A stretch of 64,000 bases of DNA from Halichoerus grypus (Eukaryota > Chordata > Mammalia > Carnivora > Phocidae). Position numbers and translations under genes: made by a program. How positions within the stretch are numbered: position 1 is the stretch's first letter; every line of letters begins with the position of its first letter. The stretch lies in the NCBI RefSeq assembly GCF_964656455.1, contig NC_135726.1, positions 30,285,930-30,349,929 of the forward strand. Direction: 5' to 3'. Positions 45,306 through 58,406 of the stretch are shown here, piece by piece. Below the pieces are notes generated by a model. The model had not been told where the DNA came from, ran no database searches, and saw nothing but the letters and a program-made list of their open reading frames with translations.

Positions 45306-48300
45306 GTGGGAAGAATTGGGGCTCTTTTTTTTTTTGTGGCTGACCCCAAGGCCTCAGATCCCCACCCACTACCCTGATCTGCGGCTCTCCCCTCCTAGGT
45401 GGCAGGCAGCTCTCTACAGGATGCGGCCCCTTCATGGCGGGCTGTCGGTTCAAGCCCCAACATCAGCCACATGGCAACCTGCTTCCCTTTTCCTTCCAAA
45501 GTTCCTCTTCAGGTTCTCGCCATTTCTCTCAGCGCCCCCATTGTTCTCAGGTACACAAAACAAATTTTGATTACTTGTCCCCTTTCACTCCCTTCATGCA
45601 ATGAGTCTTCACATGGGCTTTGCTTTTCCTTTTAATGATCTCTTTTGTGTCTGTGTTTCCACGGATCCTAGCTTGGGCCTCTGCTAGAGCCACAGGGTCC
45701 TCACTGACTCTCTATACTCTGGATTTCTCTCATCTCCAGTTGAATCTATGCCCCACTTCTGTCATTCTCCTTGTGAAAACACTTCCGGTCGCTTGTCTTT
45801 GTGCAGAGCCGTGCTTTCTCAGACTTGCCACCTTCATTTAGGCCACACCTACCTACCATGGGTATTACTATTTATTTGAATTTCTTTACATTGACTCATT
45901 TTCATTTATTTTTTATGTTTTTTAAAAGATTTATTTGAGAGAGAGAGAGCAGGGAGAGGGGCAGAGGGAGATGATCTCAAGCAGACTCCCTGCTGAGCAC
46001 GGAGCCCAACACGGGGCTCGATCTCACGACCCTGAAATTGTGACCTGAGCCAAAACCAAGAGTTGTGCACTTAACTGACTGAGCCACCCAGGCGCCCCTA
46101 CATTGACTCATTTTAAAATTTATACTACTATTGCCTAAGGCAACCTTGTATAGCTTGCAATATATAAAAATTACCTATACAATAAATGCATAACTATGAA
46201 TATTTTACAAATTTATTTATATACCAATTAAATTAGTCTAGTATGCATAATAGATATTGAGAGAACTGGCCTACAGGATAAATTGCTGTGTCTTTAATTT
46301 GACATTGAAAACCTTCTGTATCTAGCACCAAAGTTACCACATTAAGGAAAACCAAACTTCCTTAGAAAAAACCTGGTGAATTTTCTTAAATTTTAGAGTT
46401 CTGTCAAGGTCATTGTAGTGGTTATAGATCAGCACCACAAAGTAGGATTGCCTGTCTTAATACTTTTACATATTGCATAGACATATTAGTTGTTTTGAAA
46501 ATATTAATTTGAAATAGCTATTTTCCCTGTCCCCTAAAGCCCAGTTGTTCATAATAAATAACTTTCTTGGTGGCATAATAGCCTTGCTCTGTCTTCATTA
46601 ATAATTTTTCAAATATCCTCTTCAATTCAGGCTTTGGCTTACCAGCGTCTCTAACTGCCAGTGGGCTAAAATCATATTCTACGTATTCCCATTTTTATGG
46701 CTTGTCTCAATCTTAGATTCCTAGAAAACTCTGTAGTTATGATGCATACGGCTTTGATCATCTGAGCTTCTCTTCATAGGCACTTTGAATTTACTGGTAT
46801 TTAAACAGGGGCAAGATGGTGGGCTGCCATTGCCATTCCCCTTCCTCCACGTTTCTGGAGCCTGCATGCTTCTTAGGGAGAAACTTGTGGAAGTTCAAGG
46901 CAGAAACCAAGTGAAGAAACCCAAATCAAGTTAAAGGAATTCTGATAGACCAATGAGAAGAGTAAGAATAGTGATAACAGAAGACAAGAAGAGTGACAAT
47001 GGTTGAGAGTGATCTAGAAGATTCTTACGTAAGGGAGAGAGACTAAAAAACAGTATCCAGTTGTGGAGAGGAAAAAGAGATGGTAGATTTTTAAGAAATG
47101 AGGCCAATTCAACCTAAAATCAGCAGATACTGTAGATGACAGGCAACACCTCATTGCCCTCATTGCTTGATTATAGCTGCTAACTAAAATTTCCCACTGT
47201 GACATAACCCATACAGGTTAGAATTCAACTTTCTGGGAAATTGTTTTCTGATGATAAGTTTTGCCATCATGCTTAACGATTGACATAGCATTTTTGTTCT
47301 TTGGTTTCTTATCAGAAATTATGGTCTTGAAGTCTGTTGCCGAATCCTTATGAAAAGCTCTGTTGTAAGAAATAATATATCTATGGAGAATGGCCTGAAG
47401 AAGATGTAGTGCTTCCATTCATCCAGAGAACCTAATCTGCTGGGAGGCTTCTGCCAGACTGAGAGCTGAATGCTCAGGATGGCGTATTGCGGTGAATGGC
47501 CCTCCACAGTTACCTTCACTAGCTGTCTGTCATGTATGGAATTAGTACACCCACTTTGCACTGAGTGGAATTATGAATAATAGTTTTGTGAACATCCTTT
47601 TTTGGGGCTCTGTTTAGAATATAGCCTGTTACATATTGGAGTGTCCATTTTATAACGATTTACCAGAGTCTTCTTAGGTTACTGTATCAGGAAGAGCTGA
47701 AAAAAATCACTTAGTTTTATCTTATGAGTATTATTAATCTTGTCATTCTCGTTTCCTTCTTGGCATTAGTTTCCAAGAAGCTTGGAGTCCAAACGTGAAA
47801 CCAACATGTAACTGATCACAGTAGTACACGCATTCCTGTGTGCTGGCCATCTTGGCTTTATTACTTTCTTAATTTTATTTTTTCTTTGCCTCAATTCTTT
47901 TAAGTATTACCCCTCCTTTTAGAATCAAAAATACTTTAAAAAGTCACCCCTAACTCCTTTGTGGAGAAAAGCAGGTTGTGAATAAATACTTAAAGTACTT
48001 AGAATTGCGATGAATATGTTTGTATAGTGTCAAGGATACTTTGCTTATCTTTCTACAAGAGAAATTCCCACTTAAAAAAAATTAAACTCTACTTGTGCCA
48101 ATATTATAGAACTAAAAAACTTAACACTTCCCCTTTTGGTCTTTTTATAAGGATGAATGTAATTCTCGACTTACAGCACTTCCTAGAAATTGTTTCTTAT
48201 AGGATATTTCCCTTGGAATTATGGCATCTCTTGAAATGATGAAAATAGGGAAATTGGTTCACTCCCTGAGCCTTTCAATTAAAGTTTGAGCTCCCTTATT

Positions 48301-48579
48301 ATTCAAAAAGTACCAATTCCTGAACGTTCACATCATGCCACAATCAGCATCTATCTTAATTGAGGAAGATGTGTGCGAAGATTAGCCTGGCATTGAGGGG
48401 TCCATTGGACCAGTTGTCAAGTGTTGACTGGTCCACACATGCATCCCATGACCCATGAGTTGGCTTCCCAGTGGTTGGAAAGAGTTTCCGTGCTCACCTG
48501 AGGCATTTGTCCTTTGAGAAAATACTGCTGACTTGGCCTGGGGAGACCTGCCTGGTGCTTTGTGAGCCCTGCCAAGATT
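45306..48579. other. intron 1 sequence, mostly unique
   Basis: Apart from the SINEC at 45910-46097 I recognise nothing firm. A 165-codon + frame at 45073-45570 covers an LTR-like fossil and its edge and is not a supported gene. Confidence 0.5.
45910..46097 (-). mobile_element. SINEC, antisense
   Basis: Short T-rich end, purine-rich middle, ending GAGCCACCCAGGCGCCC. A perfect duplication TACATTGACTCATTTT lies on both sides (about 45888 and 46098). Confidence 0.93.
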
Positions 48580-48593
48580 AAAAGAAGCAGTTA

Positions 48594-49469
48594 ATATTCC
48601 ATTGTATATATATACCACATCTTCTTTATCCATTCATCTGTCGATGGACATCTTGGCTCTTTCCACAGTTTGGCTATTGTGGACATTGCTGCTATAAACA
48701 TCTGGGTGCACGTACCCTTTCGGATCCTTACTTTTGTATCTTTGGGGTAAATACCCAGTAGTGCAATTGCTGGATCATATGGTAGCTCTATTTTCAACTT
48801 TTTGAGGAACCTCCATACTGTTTTCCAGAGTGGCTGCACCAGCTTGCATTCCCACCAACAGTGTAGGAGGGTTCCCCTTTCTCCGCATCCCGGCCAACAT
48901 CTGTCATTTCCTGACTTGTTAATTTTAGCCATTCTGACTGGTGTGAGGTGGTATCTCATTGAGGTTTTGATTTGGATTTCCCTGATGCCGAGCAATATTG
49001 AGCACATTCTTAATCTCAGGAAACAAACTGAGGGTTGCTGGAGTGGGGGGTTGGGTGGGAGGGATGGGGTGACTGGGTGATAGACACTGGGGAGGGTATG
49101 TGCTCTGGTAAGCGCTGTGAATTGTGCAAGACTGTTGAATCTCAGATCTGTACCTCTGAAACAAATAATGCAATATATGTTAAGAAAAAAAAAAAGAAGA
49201 AGGTAGCAGGAGGGGAAGAATGAAGGGGGGGAAATCAAAGGGGTAGACAAACCATGAGAGACGATGGACTCTGAAAAACAAACTGAGGCTCTAGAGGGGA
49301 GGGGGGTGGGAGGATGGGTTAGCCTGGTGATGGGTATTGAGGAGGGCACGTTCTGCATGGAGCACTGGGTGTTATGCACAAACAATGAATCATGGAACAC
49401 TACATCTAAAACTAATGATGTAATGTATGGGGATTAACATAACAATAAAAAAATTAAAAAAAAAAAAGA
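48594..49469 (+). mobile_element. 5'-inverted (twin-primed) L1 insertion
   Basis: 48594-49019 is antisense L1 ORF2 3' sequence (ATACCACATCTTCTTTATCC ... GGTAAATACCCAGTAGTGCA ... CCTGATGCCGAGCAATATTG). At 49020 it switches to sense 3' UTR (AACAAACTGAGGGTTGCTGG onward), ending in poly-A. AGAAGCAGTTA is duplicated at 48583-48593 and 49470-49480. The 3' UTR is almost identical to that of the L1 at 38264. A 269-codon antisense open frame across the inversion is a chimera of ORF2 C-terminus and reversed 3' UTR, not a gene. Confidence 0.92.
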
Positions 49470-49744
49470 AGAAGCAGTTAGCTTCTTGTAAAACCAGCCA
49501 CCCTCTTAGATTGATTTCAAGTGACTCATGGCAATGCAAATGCACTTCACTATTGTCTTGGGGTCACTGTTTTGTTTAATCAGCTTCCTGAAAAGTAGAA
49601 ATTTTTATTTTGGTAACTTTGGAAAGCAGCCTGATTCATTCCTGCTTAGGTTGCTGTGGGTTTTATTTATCTAAGGTTAGGCCCAAGAAGTCCTTTGGAT
49701 TTTGATGACTTCAAATATTGAGCAGTTGGCAGGCTGGCAGGTTG

Positions 49745-49870
49745 TGAGGGCAGAAGCCTGATTTGAATCCTTTTTACCACTTATTGGCACTGTGATTTCC
49801 AGCACATTCCTGAGCCTGTCAGTGTCTTCCTCTCTTAAAATGGGCATTTTCCTCTGCTGGGTGCTTGATA
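49745..49870 (+). repeat. MIR-like
   Basis: AGAAGCCTGATTTGAATCCT, CACTTATTGGCACTGTGATT and CCTGAGCCTGTCAGTGTCTT resemble a diverged MIR. Confidence 0.5.
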
Positions 49871-50271
49871 AACAGTGGTGAATGAAACCAAGAAAGTCCT
49901 GCCCCAACACATTTAGATTCCGGGGACTTAGAAACCCGCCTACCACAGAGGGTTATTGTGGGTAATAAGCTAACTGTATAGAGAATCCTAATAGTATTTA
50001 CAACATAGAGTTGTTGTAAATATTGACTATAACTCTATACGAGGTACTTTGTTAATGTTAGCTATTGTCATCATGGTTATTGTAAGATACTGTTATTATC
50101 CTAAGATCGGGTAAATCTCTTAACATATGGATAGATTGCTGACATAGACTATGGGAGAAGAATCGTGCCACAGAATATTCTGATATTTTAACAGAACTCT
50201 TTGGGGGGACTTTACACTTTGAGCATTGCTAGGTTGACCCTCCTGTTCTTTACTTAATGTATAACTTGGGT

Positions 50272-50474
50272 CAGGCTTCTCAGCTTGGGCACTATTGATG
50301 TTTTGGGCCAGATGGTTCTTTGATTGTGGTATGTTTAGCAGCACCCCTGGCCTTTACTTACCAGATGCCAATAACACCCACAGTGACAACAACCCAAAAA
50401 GGTCTCTATACTTTGCCAGATGTTTTCTGGGTGGGAGGCATGGGGGCACAATTGCCCCTGCTCGAGAACCACTG
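50272..50474 (+). mobile_element. MER20-like hAT-Charlie fossil
   Basis: Starts CAGGCTTCTCAGCTTGGGCACTATTG and ends in GAGAACCACTG, resembling the MER20 consensus along its length (tracts such as GATGTTTTGGGCCAGAT and GTTTAGCAGCACCCCTGGCC). The flanking 8-mers do not match, so the target duplication has decayed. Confidence 0.7.
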
Positions 50475-51269
50475 AGCTAGAGGAATATTTTGGAAAAGCT
50501 TTCCAGTTTGGTCATTTCGAGAGTGCTAACTGGGATGAGTTACTCCTTTGTTGCAAAGGGCATCTGTCTAAATATAGGGCAGTTATTTCTCTCCGGCCTG
50601 ATGGAGCTAAAAGGAGCCTCCATCACTTGTGTGTTCCTCAGAAGGGTTATGAAGGCCAGCGTTCCATTCTGAGGAGTGGATGGCCACCAGGGAAGGAGGC
50701 TCCAGGGCCAAGTAAAAGAATCGGCACCTGCCAACGTTCGCCTTTCATTTTTTCTTCTCTCGAATCCTGTTTGGGAATCTCTCGGAGTTAGTAAAAATGT
50801 CTTTAATTTTGAAAACTGTGTGCTCTAGAGGATGGAGAAGAGAAAGCCAGCATTTTTTAGAGGAGAGAAGTGACCATCAACTAGGGAATTGGCACCATTA
50901 GGGCCTACCTGTGTCTCTAGGTGTTTGAACCAAGTCACAAAAACCATTGGGGATGAATTGCGAAAACACTGATGAGAAAGCTGGTGACTAGCTCTGTGCA
51001 ATGATTGTATTAGAATAATAGATAGGACCTGGCTGTCAGGAATTTCAATTTCTCATCCTGTTTCTTTTCATTTGAGGGCACACTCAAGTTGACTATTTCA
51101 GATTTCTGGTCACTCCCGGTTTATGTGCTGCTTATTTTTTATTTGATTTGATTTGATTCTTTTTTAGTCCTGAGTCACATGGAGCCTAAGCACAGAAGTC
51201 TTTTCTTCATTTATTCCTCAAGTATCTATGGAATGGCTACCGTGTATGGTGTGGCATGCACAGAAATTT

Positions 51270-51360
51270 CAGAAACAGCAGTGACCATATCTCTTTTGTT
51301 CCCTGCCCTGTCTTTAGTGCCTGGCACTGTGCCTGGCGTATAGGAACATTTCAACATGTA
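51270..51360 (+). repeat. L2 fragment
   Basis: TTAGTGCCTGGCACTGTGCC and TGGCGTATAGGAACATTTCA resemble the L2 3' end. Confidence 0.45.
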
Positions 51361-54300
51361 ACTCATTATAAGATTTCATGCCGCTATTCAGTGTCCCTTG
51401 CTTAAAGATTCCGTAGGCTGACTACTTTACACAATTTTTGAACCATTGGCAGGATGTCTCAAGGAAGCTGTAGCATTAGGTTTGAAAGGACAAATTCCAA
51501 GAACATGTGTTGTGGTGGTCCAGCATTATTTCCCAAGCAGTAAATTGCAAAGCCTACCTGGTTGATCTTTCCCAACTCAGTTGTCGCCATGACCCTTTCC
51601 TCTCTACCATGCCTGGAATTCCCAAAGGAAAGGGGGGAGTGCTGCAGACAACAATGTTCCCTCTCTGGCTGTGATCAGGGTTTTATTGTCAGGAAATCCC
51701 CCTTTTCAGGGACTTCATTGTCCGCATCCTCTAACCAGCTCTTGCCCATCCCCCCCCATTCCCTGCCAGCCCACGATTTCAAGGCTTTATGGAAATGAAA
51801 AGTTGCTCTTCTTCACAAAAAAGATTGGAGGAGATAAAGTGATTAACACTTATTTTGTTCGGGAATCCATCCGAGCTACCATCCTTGAACACTCATTTGG
51901 CTTGTTGGAAGGGTAATCTCTTTCAGAAACATTGGACAGAATTGACCAATTCATTATGTATGTAAGTCTGCTTAAGAATGTTTAATTCAGTGAACCCTCA
52001 TCTTCTGGTTTCTTAATCTCCTGCCTTGGCTATTCTGTTCTCTTTGAGTTTCTGCAACTCATTTCTCCCCTGATTATTGAATCTGTCCCTGGACATTCCA
52101 GGCTTGGTAGACTCTCAATACATAGATTTATGGGGGGAAGAAATTCCATACTCTTTTAGATGGTTGTCGATGACTGAATTGTTATGGGGTAATTAAATTT
52201 GGGGAACTACAAATTTAGGCAGAAAAGTAGGAGAGAATACTTAAGCCAGTGGGAATGTTGGAGACCATGTTTTAGAGGCAGTGGGAAATTTTTATAAAAA
52301 GTAGCTACTTCAGACCTCAGGGGCAGTTCCTGTAGAGTCAGTTCTGGAAGATCTAAATGAAGACAAGTGAACATTTATTTCTTTATGGCAGACCAAGGTT
52401 TTTTGCTATTTAAAGGTAGGAACACATAATTCAAATAATTTAATTTGGAGGGGTATCTTTCAGTGGGCTATATTACACATTTTTAAAGTTTCTCTTCCTT
52501 TTGGGTTTCCCTGGCAGGTGTGTATTACAGTGTCAATGCCCTTATCCCTAATAGAGAAGAAGGGAGTGAGCAAAACATAAAAATACTGGAAAACGTTAGG
52601 GTGCGCGCATGCGGGGGCTCAGGCACCTGCTCTCCCCATGGACTTCCCAGTGGGGGGGGGTGGGGGGGAGAGGAGCAAAAGCTGGAAAGAGGTCCTCCCT
52701 TTTGTTGCTGCCTTTGTAATTCATGCCCCTGCTATCTCTGATAGCAAAGAAGCAATGAGATAAATTCATAAACGTTTGACAGTAGCCACTGATTTGAAAT
52801 TAGTGTTTGCCCCTCTAGGTGTAGCTGATAAAGTTACTGATGGCAGGATGCACGCTTGCTAGCAAGTGGCCAGGATGCCTGAAGTTGAATCTGATTTATT
52901 ATTTTATTTTGTAGGTGCTATACTGTCTTGAGTAATTTAGGTAGGTACTCTGGGCTCCAGATAAGTTTTCTTTCCATTTCCTTTCCAGTAGGAGGGCTGC
53001 AGGGAAAAGGACAAAGAAAAAGAAAAGGAAGAAACAACCCTGCAAACGGGATTCAAGTGTATTACATCATACCCCATGGATAGTCCCTCCCCGAGCCATC
53101 AACCTCTGCATTCATCCAGAAGATTCTCCAGTCGCTTTATTTACTGTACCTGCGTAGGTGTGGTGGGACGGGCGCACACATTCCCAGTTAGGTCCTGCAA
53201 TTTCATTTTTTTAAAAAAACACTTAAAAGACCCCCCACAAACCTCTTTTTCCTGCTCAAATAGCTTCCTTTTTAGATGTTTGAAACTAGAATAGGACAAA
53301 GTAGAATTTTTCCTTTATCATGATCACTCCAGCTAAAGAAACTGTTTTGGGGAATTTTACCTCAGTGGAAGAACATTGGGGGATGCGTGCTGGGGAGAGG
53401 AAAAAGCATCAAGCAGGGCACGGGGTCAGGAGAAGGCAAAACTGGGGATTCTCAGAGAGGAGATCCGGGGAGGAGAGTTGAGGGCAGATTTTGGAAGGTC
53501 TTAGGCTATCATGCTTCAGAGTTTGGGTTTTATCTTTTAGGTACTTCACAGCTCAATGGGCATCAAGGGAAATGCTTAGATTTCTGTTTTGGAAGATCTG
53601 AACTGGCATCAAGGGGCATACCTGGGAGAGGAGGAGAGGGAGGAGTGTCTGGAGTGGCCCTGTCCTTATCCCAAGAGCTGAGTCCCTTTTCAGTCCTCTG
53701 CCAGAGGAGGAAGGGCCTGGAAGTCTTCATTCTCTTTATATCTTGTTCAGTGAATGCTGAAGTCTTCCGAAATCTCATTAGGAGACTTTGTAATCATGCA
53801 CACGTACCCCTGGTGATTTGAAATCATTTGCATTTACTGCTCCATACATGTAAATCATAGTAATTTTAGGAAGAAAAAATCGCAAACATCTAAAAAATTC
53901 ATTTGAATTCATTTCTCAAATTCCATCTTTAATATACCCATTTCTTTCAGGCAATCTAATGTCCTACCAGAATTTTTTTTTTTTTTTTAAACTGAAATAG
54001 ACCACTTTTAGGCCCTATTGGATTCAGCGAGTTATTAAATTTCACATCTTCCAGGGTTTTATTTTTTCTGATGCCATAGTTCAAGATAATGTTTTTTTAA
54101 TACTACATGCAGAATTCCAGAGATTCATAATAGCTTATGACATCTTAATGTCCACAGTGACATTCCACTGGTCATATCCAACTGTGATAAACAGCTCTAT
54201 ACTCCATAAAGACGACAGTCACTAAGTAAAATGCAGGAAGATGCAAACAGTCCCTCAATCTTATGAATAATGTTACAGATCCTGAATGTTAATTTTGAGG

Positions 54301-54869
54301 AAAACACATGCTTAAATTTAAAGTTTATGCCTTCAATTCATAGTCCTTTTATTCTTCCAGGAAAAAAAAAATATCAAGCAGCTATACTTTAAATGAATTT
54401 AATGAACTGCAAAGACTGACATTTTCACTATAAAAGTCACACTTCATTTAATGAGTAGTTAAATATTGATGCTATATTAAAATACAGGCAGAATAAAAAT
54501 GGCACAATGGATTTCAAAATAGGAATTCAGGGTTCTTTTATGTTGAAAATTTCATGAACGGAAAAAAAAAAAGTATCGTTCATCAGAATGTCTTCATAAA
54601 CACAAATAGCATAGTAGCCTGCCGTACATAAATCCCAGTGGAGGAACTGAGGTCAGACCTGCTTTTCAACTGCCTGATTCTCTGTCAGTCTTTGTTGCTT
54701 AAGGACCCCGTGATGTTCAATGTGGTTCCTGTTGTTGATGGGAACGATGCTGAAATTATAGAAGGGGGTAGAACCTACCTTTCTTGAACTGACTTGGATA
54801 TGAAGAAAAGACAACTGTATGTTGGTGACTATTCTAGAAAAGTAATTGAGCTACTACCTACTATCACTT

Positions 54870-55430
54870 TCATTGCTCCTGTGCTCAGAACTCTCCAGTG
54901 GTTCCATTTGTTCATGGTAGGAGTTGAAGTGCTTGTGCAGGTCTGCACCGCCTTAACTAGGTGACCACCATGATGTCCTTGACCATGACATTTCTAGGCA
55001 TGGCTCACTCTGCTCTTGCCACACACCTGGTTCCTGGTTATCACTCAAAACTCTAGACACACCCCCCACCTTAGGGCCTTTGGTTTACCCCCCTCTGCCC
55101 CCAGCCTTCCTCAGATACTTCCATATCTCCCTTCTTCATCTTCACAGGGTTTTTTGGGAAGCCTTGTATGACCTACCCTGTCTGAAATTGAACCCGCTTT
55201 CCTCTTCCTGATATTCTCCACTCCCCTCCCCTGCTTCATTTTTCTCCAAGTGTTGGGTCTTAAAAAATACTCTGTATGTATTTTATTGATTGCCTGTCTT
55301 CCCCCCATGTTGGACATAACCTTGTGAGGACAGAGATCCTTGTCTCCTTTCTTCATTGCTTTACCCCTGTTGCCCAGAATGGTGAGGAGGCATTCAGGAA
55401 GTGTTTGCGGAATGTGTAGATGAATGAAGG
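54870..55430 (+). repeat. long L2 fragment
   Basis: CTCCAGTGGTTCCATTTGTT, CACTCTGCTCTTGCCACACA, CCACCTTAGGGCCTTTGGTT, GGGAAGCCTTGTATGACCTA and GAGGACAGAGATCCTTGTCT appear in L2 order over more than 500 bp. Confidence 0.7.
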
Positions 55431-56189
55431 AAAGTGTTTTTTGAGGCCGAAGTGGGATTTGCAAGGGGAACGTTCCCCATGATAGTTGGACCAGAGTGTC
55501 AGGAGAGGCCCCTGGAATATAGATCTGGTAACCCTATGCATGGGTAGGGTGCCCGCTGTGTTCCGGGTTTCCTGGGACTCTCCCATTTCAGCATGAAAGA
55601 CCCATGTTCAGGGAACACCTTCGGTCTCGGGCAGGCTGGGGCAGTTGGTCACCACAGGCAGAGAACATACCAGAAAATGTTCGAGTTTGCAGGAGGACAG
55701 GGCTCACAAACCCACAGGCCACAGACACCAGGAAGATGATACGTGGCGGCAGCTGACCTGCTTGCATGTGAGCCTGGGGGCTGCGGTGAACAGGAGAACA
55801 CAGGCCTCTCTGAAGTCAGTTGGTTGCAGCTCGGGAGAATTGTAGGCCACTGTTCTCTGAGCTCCTGGTTTTTCATGGGGAAAGAGAAATTTTCATTCTG
55901 GGATAGTTTTTAATTTGTAAATGTTGCCAACTAATCTGGAACTGTCTAAGGATTACATATGGCCTGTGGGCTGTCATTTGGCTACCTCTGCTGAAGTAGA
56001 CCCAGACTTCAATTCATTAGGAGAGAGGGCCTATGAATCTTAATTTTTAAGTGGCAAACGAAGAGTGTGGTTATTGAATGTATTGTTTGGAGAAAATAAA
56101 TGTCGTTATTAGCTGTAGGTAAAGGTTTTAGGTAGCTTCCATGGAATGATGTTAATATTTGTGGAGTATTCCCAGAATCTATTCTGAAC

Positions 56190-56345
56190 ACTATGTGTAT
56201 TAGTAAATTGAACCCTCAACAACTCTGAGGCAAGTTCTATTAATGTCCCAATTTGCAGATGAGAAAATAGAGGCTTGGCTAGATTAAATAACTCATTCAC
56301 GGTCATAAGCTAGGAGGTGATAGATCTGGGATTTAAACCCAACCC
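56190..56345 (+). repeat. MIR
   Basis: CAATTTGCAGATGAGAAAAT, AGAGGCTTGGCTAGATTAAA, CACGGTCATAAGCTAGGAGG and TGGGATTTAAACCCAA match MIR. Confidence 0.7.
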
Positions 56346-56396
56346 TTCCAGGGCCTGTGTTCCCCACTCCCCTACCCGTCCCCTCCTCCTCCTTGT

Positions 56397-56570
56397 TTTT
56401 CAAATTTTAATGAACATCAGAATCACCCAGAGGGCTTGTAAAAATCCAGATTGCTGGGTCCCATGCTCAAAGGTTCTGATTCAGTTGGTCTGGGGTGGGG
56501 CCCAGGAATTTGCATTTCTAACGGGTGCCCAGATGATGCCGATGCTGTTGTCCTGGGAGTACCACTGCTC
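56397..56570 (+). mobile_element. MER5A-like hAT-Charlie fossil
   Basis: Contains the diagnostic order ATCAGAATCACCCAGAGGGC, then GGTCCCATGCTC, then GATTCAGTTGGTCTGGGGTGG, then CAGGAATTTGCATTTCTAA, as in MER5A. It is old and diverged; the boundaries are approximate. Confidence 0.6.
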
Positions 56571-58362
56571 TGAACTGTCCTGAGGCCTCTGAGGGGACCA
56601 GGGACCTTGGAGAGAATATACTGGCATCCACTGGAGCTGTGTGCACATGCAGGTGTTCGCAGCTGTCATGCTTGCCTACTCTGGTGATGTTGGTGTCTTC
56701 TGTCCAAGCAGCCATAGACAAAGGCAAAACCTATTTAACAGACATCAGGTGGGTTTTATGGGAAATGAAGCACTTCCTGGACCCTTGTGGTCTTATATAA
56801 CTTCAGTTCCCTTTCAGCTGAATACTGGAGACCTCTGTGTGTTTCCAGACATCTGACGGAGAAGGTAGGGCCGGCCAGGGTCACCAGCAAGCACTGGGAT
56901 GGATGCACTGGTGTAGGGCAGGAGGAAACTGGGTGGTACGAGCTTCTACCGTTTGTAGGGTGCAACTTAATTTTTAGCTACAAGGACATGTCATTGAACC
57001 ATATTGAATTACATAGAATGTGTTTTCTTTCCATTTCCCTTCGAGTCTCTCTTACTACATCAATGAGAAAAATCTGTTTGGTGTCAATCTGTCTTTAACA
57101 CCTAACACTTGCTAATCTCTTTTTTTCAACACAGAGTTGAGAGACAGAGGGAGAGAGAAGAAAAGGAGAGAGGGAGGGGTGAAGAAGGGAGAGAGCAGGG
57201 GACTTAGTTACAGAATACTTCTGGAGCTAGAAGTCTGCTAGAATGAAATCACTTATTTTACTTTCATTGTATTTCTTTTGGTGATTATGTTCTATTTGTG
57301 GCAAAGAATACAGTTTTTTTTTTCCACTTAGGATATCAAGTTTCTTTTTGTTACTAAAAAACACAATTGTTTTTATTTAAATGGCTGACTTAAGGAGAAA
57401 TAAAGGTTCACAATACCTTATCCATAATTCCAAAATTCTAAAAGCTCTGTAAAACCAAGTTTTTAAAAAAATAAGTTTATGAAAGCACATTTGTAGCAAA
57501 ACCTGAGCTGAGCTCACGTGAGACTGTTTTCTTTCTGTATTTATCCCCCTTTGTGTGAATATTAAGACATTTTGCTGCAGAAATATTTGCGGGTTATGAG
57601 GTCCCATGTCGGACCACTAGAGGTATTATATAATAGATGGACTATGCCCTGTATTACTTTTCTAAATCTTAAAAACTCTCAACTGTAAAACATACTCCGG
57701 CCCCAGAGTTTTAGGGATAAAGATGAATGTGGATCTGCTTTAAATGGCAAAATGCATAAAGGTGTTGTACGAATAGTTGAAATTTGGCAGACACTGATAT
57801 AAGGTGAAGAGCTGTGATTTGAGGTGACTATATTAACATGAATGGAACAAACATGACATCTGATAGAGTACTCAGCTTTTGCTTGCTCTAAACAATTGGT
57901 AGTGGTTGCATCTCTATTTGTTCTGTCTTCTGCATAAGATAAGGTGCTAGTCCTGCTAAACTGATATTAAAATAAAAGCTTCTCAGGGAAATTGTAAGTA
58001 TAAAAGAATTACACTACTTTCAATGGAAAACCGAAGACATTCAAGAGCCAGTTTTTAAATAGATGTAGAGGTATGATCTCAAGGTTCTTTTTAATGCACT
58101 GATTGCTCTTATGGATCTATTTTTTATGCTTCGATTTTATGCACTAGTACCTCATAGCATTGAGTTTATCTGACATGCGATATCCGCATCCATATTTCAG
58201 TTTCCATTGGCCACTGACCATTGTATTAGTAGGTCTTTTTACTACTGTCGTATTCAAGCATGTCTTCTCACCAGAGAAGAAAAATGGCTGATGGCCCAAC
58301 CATCTCTTCCTGCCTTAACTTAACTCAGCTAGGATTCACTTCTTTCACCCAACCCAGTCCAG
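56571..58362. other. intron 1 sequence upstream of the alternative exon
   Basis: Unique sequence with one purine-rich tract (57131-57200). No TATA box, CpG island or repeat explains it. If the alternative exon is a true first exon, its promoter would lie in the last few hundred bases. Confidence 0.4.
57131..57200. repeat. purine-rich GAGAG/GGGA low-complexity tract
   Basis: Near-uninterrupted A/G on the + strand between unique AT-rich flanks. Confidence 0.85.
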
Positions 58363-58406
58363 CAGAGGGACAGACGAGGCAGAAGTGCTAGAGAAGAAAG
58401 ACTCAG
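58363..58406 (+). other. TOX3: possible 5' untranslated part of the alternative TOX3 exon
   Basis: The pyrimidine-rich stretch 58337-58360 ends in several AG dinucleotides, so an exon could begin at about 58363-58366. It contains the in-frame TAG at 58389. There is no CpG island or TATA box nearby to argue for a separate promoter. Confidence 0.25.

Larger units (their letters stand above)
49481..54869. other. intron 1 sequence, largely unique
   Basis: Contains the MIR, MER20 and L2 pieces listed separately. A GC-richer patch with G-run (52605-52672) lies after a strong acceptor-like AG (52517) but has no matching donor. Open frames of up to 144 codons (53387-53821) lack recognisable domains. 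Confidence 0.5.

Noticed and set aside
45073..45570. 165-codon + strand frame
   Set aside because: Begins inside a MaLR-like LTR fossil, has no recognised domain and overlaps a minus-strand frame; chance.
48591..49400. 269-codon minus-strand frame with L1 ORF2-like C-terminus
   Set aside because: Lies across the inversion junction of a 5'-truncated L1 and joins reversed 3' UTR to an ORF2 fragment; not a gene.
52480..52760. Strong polypyrimidine-AG (52517) followed by an open stretch, considered as a TOX3 exon
   Set aside because: No donor in a suitable position and no similarity to recalled TOX3 sequence.
53387..53821. 144-codon + strand frame
   Set aside because: No recognisable domain; part of it (around 53480-53570) resembles the unnamed ancient repeat at 2270-2540.
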